DNA of 64,000 bases from Butyrivibrio sp. VCD2006 (GTDB taxonomy: Bacteria; Bacillota; Clostridia; Lachnospirales; Lachnospiraceae). The position numbers were made by a program, and so were the translations under genes. This document shows, piece by piece, positions 36,914 through 44,676 of this stretch; position 1 is the stretch's first letter, and each line of letters begins with the position of its first letter. The DNA lies in contig NZ_AUIX01000001.1 in NCBI RefSeq assembly GCF_000423925.1, forward strand, positions 1-64,000, written 5' to 3'. A model generated the notes under the pieces. The model saw only the letters and a program-made list of their open reading frames with translations, was not told where the DNA came from and searched no databases.

Positions 36914-36968
36914 ATACTTCCATAGAAGTATCTATCTAAAATATACTTCTATGGAAGTATATTTTCAA
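36914..36968 (-). promoter_or_regulatory. Promoter with paired palindromic operators of the DUF3990/XRE operon
   Basis: Minus strand TTGAAA (36963-36968), 17-base spacer, TATATT (36940-36945). ATACTTCTATGGAAGTAT at 36943-36960 covers the spacer and -10; its exact reverse complement ATACTTCCATAGAAGTAT at 36914-36931 covers the start of the transcript. Each is itself a near-palindrome; centres are 29 bases apart. The two together also form a 20-bp hairpin. Fits cooperative autorepression. Confidence 0.75.
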
Positions 36969-37030
36969 TGCCAATCACGATCCTTTTCCCTTTTCTTTTG
37001 CCACGAAAAAACAGAAAAATGCATAAAGCC

Positions 37031-37060
37031 AAAAAAGCCCCGGAGATTTCTCTCCGGGGC
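37031..37060 (-). terminator. Rho-independent terminator of secreted-protein paralogue 2
   Basis: Nine-base stem GCCCCGGAG (37037-37045)/CTCCGGGGC (37052-37060), followed on the minus strand by TTTTTT. Confidence 0.9.
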
Positions 37061-37076
37061 CAAAGTAAAGATTCAA

Positions 37077-38630
37077 TTATTTCTTAACAACACGATAAAT
37101 TGTTCTGCCAACAGTACCATAGGTCTTTCCAAGTGTATCATAATATGTAATCTTGATGTGAGTAGGTGCATAAAGATTATATCCATTATTTGTAGTTTTT
37201 TCTTTCACAGCCTGTTTTGCCTCATTCTCATAATAATATCCTGTTCCGTCACTGTTTGCTCTTGCAGTTTTTTCAACAGTATGAGACTGATCATAACCAA
37301 CTGTACTCAGTGTAATCTTCTTTCCTGATTTAACAGTAGAATATTTAAAGTCCACATCTGATTCATCGATTCCACCGATTGTATCATCAGTATCTCCATC
37401 ACCATTTAAGTCAACTTTATGACCTTCAACAGTAGTTCCGGAAGCATTATAGGAATATCCATAATTATAGCCTTCTTTAGCTGCTTTTTCAGAAGTTAAT
37501 GGCTCTGTGAAAAGCTTACCAACCTCTATCTTAACGATTTTGTATGTCTTGTTAGCCTTAACTACAAGCTTTCCACTCTTTGCTGTTGAAACATCATAAA
37601 GTGTATCGCCTGGTTTCTTGCCATACCAGAAGTTCTTTGAACTACTGTAATCGTGAAGAAGAGACTTTCCACCGAATGTAAATGTCTTTAAAACATCAGT
37701 ATCAGCCATGGAATAAACTGTTACCTTAACTGATCCGGTCTGTGCTCCCTGAGCGTTTACAATATTGAAGGAAAGTGTGGACTTACCACTCTTCTTTGCC
37801 TCAAGCTTGATATATACATTAGCTCTGGAATTTGTTTTTGTAAGATAATTTACATCTTTAGAATAATCTTCACCAAGAATAACCTTATCACCAGTAGATG
37901 TATAATAGTAATTCGTTGTCTTTCCGTCAACAGTCTCAGTTTGTACATCGATATTATCATTACTTTCGACTACTCTATCCTTCTTTGTAAAACGAGTAGC
38001 TGTAACAATCTTCTTCTTTGAAGACTTAACAGCTGTAATATTTGTATCGCCATTTTTAAGTGGAACTTCTAAGTAAGTTGTTTCACCGGTTTTAATTCTT
38101 ATACCGGATACAAACTTCTGCTGAGCAGCATTATCATTTGTATACACATCAGTTGATGATTTAACGCTTGTTTTTCCTGTTACGGGATTTACATATGTTG
38201 TCTGCTTTACGGTAATCTTATAAGACTGTGTAGCATCTCCATATACGCTGGTTTGTTCTTGACTAATATGGATGCCATCCTTGTAATAATAAGATGTGTA
38301 GTTTGTTCCATTCCATAAATATATCTTACGGATAAAATCGCCAGTTTGAGTCGCACTAAGCCATCCACCAGGTATTCCTGCATTAACCACCTGTAATTCC
38401 GCATTATCACTTGCTTCTCCAATACTACTACCTGTACCTGTATATTCTCCAAGTACTTTAACATCTTCATTTACATACAGCGTATCACTTCCAACTTTAC
38501 CTAATTCCTCAGTTGTACTAGCCTTACTTGACTTTGTTGACTTAGCAGCCATAGCTGTTGTAGGGGTTAAAAATGTTACAGACAGTGCAAGGGCAAGAGC
38601 TGTTGCACCAATTCTAGAGAATTTCCTCAT
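37077..38630 (-). CDS. Secreted Ig-like/Ca-loop protein, paralogue 2
   Basis: 517 residues. Signal peptide MRKFSRIGATALALALSVTF followed by an Ala-x-Ala site. Shared with paralogue 1: VKSSKKKIVTAT, KKSGKSTLSFNIVN, LKTFTFGGKSLL, SGKLVVKANKTYKIVKIEVG and a final ITYYDTLGKTYGTVGRTIYR-like end (core GRTIYRVVKK). The Ca-type loop is DLNGDGDTDD, again with DxNxDG spacing. No wall anchor. GGAGG lies nine bases before ATG 38630. The pair flanks the DUF3990/XRE operon, suggesting a tandem duplication into which the operon was inserted, or a duplication around it. Confidence 0.8.
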   Translation of the reverse strand: MRKFSRIGATALALALSVTFLTPTTAMAAKSTKSSKASTTEELGKVGSDTLYVNEDVKVLGEYTGTGSSIGEASDNAELQVVNAGIPGGWLSATQTGDFIRKIYLWNGTNYTSYYYKDGIHISQEQTSVYGDATQSYKITVKQTTYVNPVTGKTSVKSSTDVYTNDNAAQQKFVSGIRIKTGETTYLEVPLKNGDTNITAVKSSKKKIVTATRFTKKDRVVESNDNIDVQTETVDGKTTNYYYTSTGDKVILGEDYSKDVNYLTKTNSRANVYIKLEAKKSGKSTLSFNIVNAQGAQTGSVKVTVYSMADTDVLKTFTFGGKSLLHDYSSSKNFWYGKKPGDTLYDVSTAKSGKLVVKANKTYKIVKIEVGKLFTEPLTSEKAAKEGYNYGYSYNASGTTVEGHKVDLNGDGDTDDTIGGIDESDVDFKYSTVKSGKKITLSTVGYDQSHTVEKTARANSDGTGYYYENEAKQAVKEKTTNNGYNLYAPTHIKITYYDTLGKTYGTVGRTIYRVVKK

Positions 38631-38959
38631 AAAAAATTACCTCCGCTCATAAAAGATAACGGTATAACGTACCGTATTTTCGTGACAAGTTTAATTCTAA
38701 CATCACCAAAATAAATGTCAACCCTAGTAATTTTGCGGTTTTCAGGAATTTAATAGAATTTATACAAAATTAATATTTTCGATATTTCGCAACTACACAC
38801 CAGAACACAATTTGTTCACATTTTGCTTGCAATCATAAACCAAAAGGCATATACAAAGTTTTCTGATATTAAGATTTTCTAAACATATATGCATCATAAA
38901 ATGACTCGACACCAATAAAATTATGTGATAAATAAAAGGAAATCATAAGGAGATTTATT
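38631..38959. other. Divergent AT-rich intergenic region
   Basis: 329 bases between the secreted-protein gene (minus) and the SRAP gene (plus). It must hold both promoters; no clean -35/-10 pair or palindrome was found. No coding sequence. Confidence 0.4.
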
Positions 38960-39541
38960 ATGTGCGGACGATATCATATAGATCCCGAACTTGCATTAGA
39001 AGTTCAGGAAATCATAAGCGATAATATCAAAAAGCTCAGGTTCGAGGAAAAGGATATTTTCCCAGGATCCAAAGGACTAATCCTTATACCCGAGAAATCG
39101 GAAATTATTCCGAGGCAGATTACTTGGGGATTTCCCGGAAAAGAGAAGAAAAATCTCATTATCAATGCCCGCTCGGAATCAGCCCATCAGCGTCCTATGT
39201 TTTCGGACAGTCTCTCCCATAGAAGATGCCTGATACCGGCAAGATGCTTCTATGAATGGGATAGCCATAAAGATAAAGTCACATTCTCTCGAAAAGATAG
39301 TTCGGCCATTTTTCTTGCGGGTATATTCAATCGCTTCGACAACGAAGACCGTTTTACTATTCTCACAACTGCAGCTAACGCTTCTGTGTCAGGCTTCCAT
39401 GACAGGATGCCTGTCGTAATTGAGAAACCTGAGATAAATGACTGGTTGTTTTCAAACGAAAAAACACCGGAACTCCTTAAGCGGGAGATGCCGATGTTTT
39501 CTTCCAAAAAAGATTTTGAACAAATGACGCTGGACCTGTAA
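38960..39541 (+). CDS. yedK: SOS response-associated peptidase (SRAP/HMCES/YedK)
   Basis: Protects abasic sites in single-stranded DNA by forming a covalent thiazolidine link through Cys2. MCGRYHID gives the invariant Cys at position 2; NARSESAHQRPMF, PARCFYEWD with the Glu and GFHDRMPVVI with the active-site His are all present. 193 residues, slightly short for the family. Good SD (AAGGAG). Stands alone on the plus strand; no SOS box was identified. Confidence 0.93.
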   Translation: MCGRYHIDPELALEVQEIISDNIKKLRFEEKDIFPGSKGLILIPEKSEIIPRQITWGFPGKEKKNLIINARSESAHQRPMFSDSLSHRRCLIPARCFYEWDSHKDKVTFSRKDSSAIFLAGIFNRFDNEDRFTILTTAANASVSGFHDRMPVVIEKPEINDWLFSNEKTPELLKREMPMFSSKKDFEQMTLDL

Positions 39542-39620
39542 ATCAGGCTAGCGTCTGTCTTTGCATATACCAACTTCATTGTACTGCCAGATGTATGGAA
39601 ACAATAGCTAAAATAACTTC

Positions 39621-41180
39621 TTAAATCTTAGTTGTCCACTTGGTGCAGTCAATTACATTGTCTGTAAGGTCTGCATAAAAATCAGGCTCATGGCAGACCA
39701 TAATTACCGTTCCCTTATATTCCTTGAGCGCTCTGTGAAGCTCTTCCTTAGCATCAACGTCCAAATGGTTTGTAGGCTCATCGAGAACAAGGATATTTGA
39801 CTCCCTGTTCATAAGCTTACAAAGTCTGACCTTTGCCTGCTCTCCTCCGGAAAGAACCTTGCATTTACTCTCTATATGCTTGGTTGTCAGTCCGCATTTT
39901 GCAAGAGCAGAGCGCACTTCATATTGCGAGAAGGACGGGAACTCATTCCATATCTCCTCAAGACATGTTGTCTCTATGTCAGGTGACATCTCCTGTTCGA
40001 AGTAGCCTATTTCCACATGTTCACCGCGCTGAACCCATCCGGATAAAGAAGGAATTATGCCAAGAAGACTCTTTAAAAGAGTTGTCTTTCCTATTCCGTT
40101 TGCTCCGGTCAGCACATAAAAATTGTTTCTCTCAATCATCAGATTAAGAGGACTGGACAAGGGCTCATCATAACCGATGACAAGATCCTTGGTCTCAAAG
40201 AGAACTTTGCCGGGAGTCCTTGCGGTCTTGAAATAAAACTCCGGCTTCGGCTTTTCCTGTATCTTCTCAATTAACTCCATATTATCAAGCTTCTTCTGCC
40301 TTGCCATCGCCATGTTTCTTGTGGCTACTCTGGCTTTATTTCTTGCAACGAAGTCCTTAAGGTCTGCTATCTCCTGCTGCTGCCTGTTGTATGCGGCCTC
40401 TCTTTGAGCTTTTTTCATCTCATAAACTTCCATGAACTTGTCATAGTCACCCACATATCTGTCGAGACTGTGAGTTGTTCCGTCCATGTGATAAATGATA
40501 TTTACCACACTGTTAAGGAACGGGACATCATGCGAAATAAGAATAAAGGCGTTCTCATATTCCTGAAGATATCTTGTGAGCCATACGATATGCTCTGCAT
40601 CAAGATAGTTTGTAGGCTCATCCAAAAGAAGAATGTCCGGCTTTTCAAGAAGGAGCTTTGCCAAAAGGATCTTGGTTCTCTGTCCTCCTGAAAGCTCAGT
40701 AACATCGCGGTCCAGTCCCAGCTCCAGAAATCCCAGCGCTCTTGAAACCTCGTCTATTTTAGAATCAATAAGATAAAAATCGTGATTTGTAAGAAGATCC
40801 TGGATAGTTCCAAGCTCTTCCATATATTCCTCCAGCTGCTTCTCATCAGCCTCAGCCATGGCATCGCAGATCTCATTCATTCTGCGCTCCATTTCGAAAA
40901 GCGGCTCATAGGCTGAAGCCAGAACATCCCTTATTGTCATGCCTTCTTTAAGAACGGCATGCTGATCAAGATATCCTGCCTTAACATTTTTCGCCCACTC
41001 GATATTTCCTGCATCAGGCATCAGCTTACCCGTTATAATATTCATAAAAGTCGACTTACCTTCACCATTAGCTCCGACAAGTCCGATATGTTCTCCCTTA
41101 AGAAGTCTGAATGACACATCATCAAAGATAGCTCTGTCACCAAATCCATGTGTCAGATGTTCAACATTTAAAATACTCAA
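39621..41180 (-). CDS. ABC-F family ATPase
   Basis: Soluble twin-ABC protein acting on ribosomes in translation, possibly in antibiotic resistance. Walker A GANGEGKST and GANGIGKTT, signatures LSGGQRTK and LSGGEQAKV, Walker B LLLDEPTNYLD and LVLDEPTNHLD, no membrane segments. The inter-domain linker (about 245-310) is helical and basic, with a YNRQQQEIADLKDFV start. 519 residues; closest to the YbiT-like group in my reading. Immediately follows clpA (2 bases), so may be co-transcribed with clpS-clpA. Confidence 0.93.
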   Translation of the reverse strand: MSILNVEHLTHGFGDRAIFDDVSFRLLKGEHIGLVGANGEGKSTFMNIITGKLMPDAGNIEWAKNVKAGYLDQHAVLKEGMTIRDVLASAYEPLFEMERRMNEICDAMAEADEKQLEEYMEELGTIQDLLTNHDFYLIDSKIDEVSRALGFLELGLDRDVTELSGGQRTKILLAKLLLEKPDILLLDEPTNYLDAEHIVWLTRYLQEYENAFILISHDVPFLNSVVNIIYHMDGTTHSLDRYVGDYDKFMEVYEMKKAQREAAYNRQQQEIADLKDFVARNKARVATRNMAMARQKKLDNMELIEKIQEKPKPEFYFKTARTPGKVLFETKDLVIGYDEPLSSPLNLMIERNNFYVLTGANGIGKTTLLKSLLGIIPSLSGWVQRGEHVEIGYFEQEMSPDIETTCLEEIWNEFPSFSQYEVRSALAKCGLTTKHIESKCKVLSGGEQAKVRLCKLMNRESNILVLDEPTNHLDVDAKEELHRALKEYKGTVIMVCHEPDFYADLTDNVIDCTKWTTKI

Positions 41181-41181
41181 A

Positions 41182-43407
41182 TTACTGATCCTTCCTATTT
41201 ATCGAAAATTCACCGTCAATAGCTGTAAGTGATATATTACCACCATCTTTCAATTTTCCAAAGAGAATCTCATCCACAAACAGCGGCTTAACATCATTTC
41301 TTATGACGCGGTCAACCTCTCTCGCACCAAACTCCTGGCTGATGCCGCGCTTCTTTATGAGATTCCTTGCTGCCTTATCCGCTTCAAAGGATATCTTTTT
41401 AGCCTCAAGCTGCTCCGATAACTCAGCGAGTTTTTTATCCACAACAAGCTCAGCCATATGTTCATCCATGCTATTGAAAACGACAACCTTACTAAGCCTG
41501 TTTCTGAATTCAGGCTGAAAAACTCTCTTAACCTCTTCCATAAGAACACTGTTGTCGTGACCCTCGCTGACAAATCCAATTCCGCTCTTACCAAGTCTGT
41601 TGGCGCCGGCATTGGATGTCATTATCACAACCACATTCCTAAAGTCCGCTTTTCTTCCCTGGTTATCCGTAAGTGTAGCGTAATCCATAACCTGAAGCAG
41701 AACATTGTAAATGTCGGGATGAGCCTTTTCAATCTCATCAAGAAGAAGTACTGATGACGGATTCTTCCTGATGGCTTCCGTCAGTATACCGCCTTCCTCG
41801 TAACCGACATAGCCCGCAGGAGAGCCGATAAGCTTTGCCACCGCATGCTTTTCACCATACTCACTCATATCGAATCTTACAAGCTTTACTCCCAGCTCAG
41901 CAGCCAGCCTTTTAGCAATCTCTGTTTTTCCGACACCGGTAGGTCCTACGAAAAGAAGGCTTGCCAGAGGCTTATTCTCTTCAGTAAGCCCTGCTTTTGA
42001 GAACTTCACGGCATTTACCACTTCTTTTACTGCCTCATCCTGTCCGTATACCTTACCTTTAAGTCTGTCCTCCAAGGTTGCAAGTCCGGTTATATCATCG
42101 GTTTCCACCGTCTCAATGGGCACACGACATATCTTGGTAAGTATCTCGTTTATGACTTCCTTATCTACCTTTTGGATTTTCTTATCTGTAGGATGAAGCT
42201 TTCTAAAGGATCCGGCCTCATCAATTATGTCTATCGCTTTATCCGGAAGGAACCTTTCATTGATATACTTGGCACTCATTTTAACGGCATAGGAAAGCAC
42301 ATCGTCCTTATATTTAACGCCGTGGTACTGCTCATATTTTTCCTTTAATCCCTCGAGGATTCTGATGCTCTCTTCCTCAGTTGGCTCCTTTATTTCCACA
42401 TTCTGAAAACGTCTTACAAGGCTCTTATTCTTTTCAAAATACTTCTTGTATTCCTCATAAGTCGTAGCTCCGATAAATCTGATATGACCATCTGCAAGAT
42501 AGGGCTTTAGCATATTTGAGGCATCAAAAGAACCCTCTCCTACAGCTCCTGCTCCGGAAAGATTATGAATTTCATCAATATATATAATAGGCTTTTCTTC
42601 TTTTCCTATCTCAGTCAGAACCTTCTTGAAACGCTTTTCAAAATCGCCTCTGTACTGCGTTCCGGCCAGCATTCCTCCAAGATCAAGTGAAAACACCTTC
42701 GCACCCTTTATGGCATCGGGAACCTCTCCTTTTCTAAGAAGCTCCACCAATCCATAGGTAATAGCTGTCTTACCGACACCGGGCTCTCCGATATGAAGCG
42801 GATTATTCTTATCCTTCCTGCACAGAATCTGGATAGTTCTCTCAAGCTCTTCCTTCCTGCCAATCAGAGGATTTACATCCTCGAGGGTCTCATTAAGACA
42901 CGGTGCAAAAATCTTGAGATTGCCGGTATCCTCCTTATTAACAGGCTTACCACCTGTTGTAGCACTTCCTCCGCCTATCTTGCGCTCATCCTCAATGTAT
43001 GAAAGCTCCTGAAGAAGTTCAGCCTCAGTAATTCCATCCTGTTCCATAAAATAGACAGCATAGCTGTTGTCCAGATTCCATAATGAATGTATCAGGTGCC
43101 TTACATGGATTTCCGAACAGCCGCTGGAATAAGCACTTTGTCCCGCGAAGGTCATCAGCTGCTGCGTAGCAAGTGAAAATTCCGGCTCTCTTTCCTTTGT
43201 CTTTTCAATATATTTTTTAATGTACTTCATCAGCTTTTTACTTAATGTCAGAATATCTCCGCCACATACGTCGTATGCTTCTGCAAAGGCAGGATCATCC
43301 AATATCATCAGCAGAATCATCTCAGGTGTAACATACTCGTAGTGCTTTTTATTCGCCAGTTCAATTGCCTTTTGAAGTACCAGCATGGCTTCTTTTGAAA
43401 GATTCAT
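41182..43407 (-). CDS. clpA: ATP-dependent Clp protease ATP-binding subunit ClpA
   Basis: AAA+ unfoldase that feeds N-degron substrates, delivered by ClpS, to ClpP. N domain (1-145), D1 with GEPGVGKTAI and IIYIDEIHNL, D2 with GPTGVGKTEI and VLLLDEIEKAH, and an IGF tripeptide (in KSGIGFVSEG) for ClpP docking. No ClpB/ClpC-type middle coiled coil. Start ATG 43407, with GGAGGAGG inside the end of clpS; the clpS stop is two bases upstream. 741 residues. Confidence 0.95.
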   Translation of the reverse strand: MNLSKEAMLVLQKAIELANKKHYEYVTPEMILLMILDDPAFAEAYDVCGGDILTLSKKLMKYIKKYIEKTKEREPEFSLATQQLMTFAGQSAYSSGCSEIHVRHLIHSLWNLDNSYAVYFMEQDGITEAELLQELSYIEDERKIGGGSATTGGKPVNKEDTGNLKIFAPCLNETLEDVNPLIGRKEELERTIQILCRKDKNNPLHIGEPGVGKTAITYGLVELLRKGEVPDAIKGAKVFSLDLGGMLAGTQYRGDFEKRFKKVLTEIGKEEKPIIYIDEIHNLSGAGAVGEGSFDASNMLKPYLADGHIRFIGATTYEEYKKYFEKNKSLVRRFQNVEIKEPTEEESIRILEGLKEKYEQYHGVKYKDDVLSYAVKMSAKYINERFLPDKAIDIIDEAGSFRKLHPTDKKIQKVDKEVINEILTKICRVPIETVETDDITGLATLEDRLKGKVYGQDEAVKEVVNAVKFSKAGLTEENKPLASLLFVGPTGVGKTEIAKRLAAELGVKLVRFDMSEYGEKHAVAKLIGSPAGYVGYEEGGILTEAIRKNPSSVLLLDEIEKAHPDIYNVLLQVMDYATLTDNQGRKADFRNVVVIMTSNAGANRLGKSGIGFVSEGHDNSVLMEEVKRVFQPEFRNRLSKVVVFNSMDEHMAELVVDKKLAELSEQLEAKKISFEADKAARNLIKKRGISQEFGAREVDRVIRNDVKPLFVDEILFGKLKDGGNISLTAIDGEFSINRKDQ

Positions 43408-43408
43408 C

Positions 43409-43708
43409 TCATGCCTCCTCCACACTCATTCTAAAAGGAAACCCTTCCTGCTTTGCTCTCATAAGAGCAGCGTTGACCCTGGTCGCTGCTATGTCGTAGG
43501 GATATTTCCCGACAACAGCCTGTCCCTTCTTATGAACGTTCATCATGATAGACTGCGCAGTCACTTCATCCTTATGAAAAATATCCATCAAAATTTCTAC
43601 CACGAACTCCATGGTGGTGAAATCATCGTTGTACATGATCACATTGAACTGCCTGGGTTCCTTAACCCTGTTCTTAGTCTTCTCTTTTGCCTGGCCCTTT
43701 GTTGCCAT
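43409..43708 (-). CDS. clpS: ClpS adaptor
   Basis: Recognises N-terminal destabilising residues and hands the substrate to ClpA. 99 residues: basic N-terminal tail, then PRQFNVIMYNDDFTTMEFV with the conserved NDD, and the core with VHKKGQAVVGKYPYDIAATR. Translationally coupled to clpA. Together they suggest an N-degron pathway in this organism. Confidence 0.95.
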   Translation of the reverse strand: MATKGQAKEKTKNRVKEPRQFNVIMYNDDFTTMEFVVEILMDIFHKDEVTAQSIMMNVHKKGQAVVGKYPYDIAATRVNAALMRAKQEGFPFRMSVEEA

Positions 43709-43731
43709 ATTTATCTCCTTTATTATTCTTT

Positions 43732-43873
43732 GCCTTCCCCTGGAGCAAACACTCTACATTCCCCCGAAAGCACCACCTGCCTTCCCCCGGAGCAAAACAC
43801 TCTACATTCCCCCGGAAGCATCCCCTGCCTTCCCCCTTCTAGGGGGAAGGTGGCACGAAGTGCCGGATGAGGG
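43732..43873 (-). repeat. Hairpin repeat R8: one arm plus degenerate tandem units
   Basis: Right arm stem GGCAC/GTGCC, loop GAA, centre CCTTCCCCC-TTCTA-GGGGGAAGG, preceded by about two diverged units of roughly 50 bases with CTCTACATTCCCCC. The left arm is missing. GGATGAGGG ends nine bases from the amidase stop codon. Confidence 0.85.
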
Positions 43874-43880
43874 TCTCTTA

Positions 43881-44495
43881 CTATAAATCTTCCCTAAACT
43901 GCTCCCACGCATCCTCATGGGTCACAAAATATCTTGGGCACTCCTTCCCCGTTACATCATAATGCCTTATGACATGATCTTTTTTCAGATTAAATTCCTT
44001 CATAAGCCATCTTGTAAGCTGTAACAACGATTCATAGGATGCGTCCGTAAACTTACCTGTATCATCCGGATGGCAGACCTCAATCGAAATCGTATCGTGA
44101 TTCCTATGATTGCTTGCGGCAGATCTCTCATTAAGAGGAACACATTGAATAATCTCGCCTTCCATCCCAATTACGAAATGCGAGCAAACATTAGACTCCT
44201 CCTGATTATAAAAATCCCTGTTCTGCTGAGCTGTCGTTCCCGGATTGCCGACATAATGAATTACAATATCATGAACTCCATCAAGTAATAACCCTGTTCT
44301 GGAGGGATTGCCTACATCTATATACTGAACATCAATCCACTCAGGTATCTCCAGGGTTTCTGCCTTCTCCACGTAGTCTATAGGTTTGTTTACATGATAA
44401 ACAATAATCCCAAGAATTATTACAACCAATATTTCTATCAAAAAAATAAATATTGGGGATTTACCTTTTTTCCTTATCTTCCTCTTTTTTCGCAC
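43881..44495 (-). CDS. Membrane-anchored N-acetylmuramoyl-L-alanine amidase (amidase_2 type)
   Basis: Cleaves the amide bond between muramic acid and the stem peptide. One N-terminal membrane helix (FIFLIEILVVIILGIIVYHV) then a zinc amidase domain: VIHYVGN with the first His, SHFVIGMEG, and RHYDVTGKECPRYF with the second His and Cys/Asp ligand area; Glu in TISIEVCHP. Start taken as GTG 44495, because AGGGGAG stands five bases upstream; the frame's GTG at 44525 lacks a spaced SD. About 205 residues. Confidence 0.9.
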   Translation of the reverse strand: MRKKRKIRKKGKSPIFIFLIEILVVIILGIIVYHVNKPIDYVEKAETLEIPEWIDVQYIDVGNPSRTGLLLDGVHDIVIHYVGNPGTTAQQNRDFYNQEESNVCSHFVIGMEGEIIQCVPLNERSAASNHRNHDTISIEVCHPDDTGKFTDASYESLLQLTRWLMKEFNLKKDHVIRHYDVTGKECPRYFVTHEDAWEQFREDL

Positions 44496-44606
44496 AAGTT
44501 CTCCCCTTAACTTTTTTCGTTTCACTCCTAATTTCTATTACGTTCTAGAATTACTTTAGTAAATATCAGTATAACATTAACACAAAAGAATGACGCCTTT
44601 TTGAAC

Positions 44607-44655
44607 AAAAAGAACCCGTGAAAGTCTGATACCAGATCAAACTTTCCCGGGTTCT
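44607..44655 (-). terminator. Rho-independent terminator of the CHAP-type protein gene
   Basis: Stem GAACCCG (44612-44618)/CGGGTTC (44648-44654), extended by AAAGT/ACTTT pairing; followed on the minus strand by TTTTTG. Confidence 0.8.
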
Positions 44656-44676
44656 ACTTTATTTCATATTATCCGA

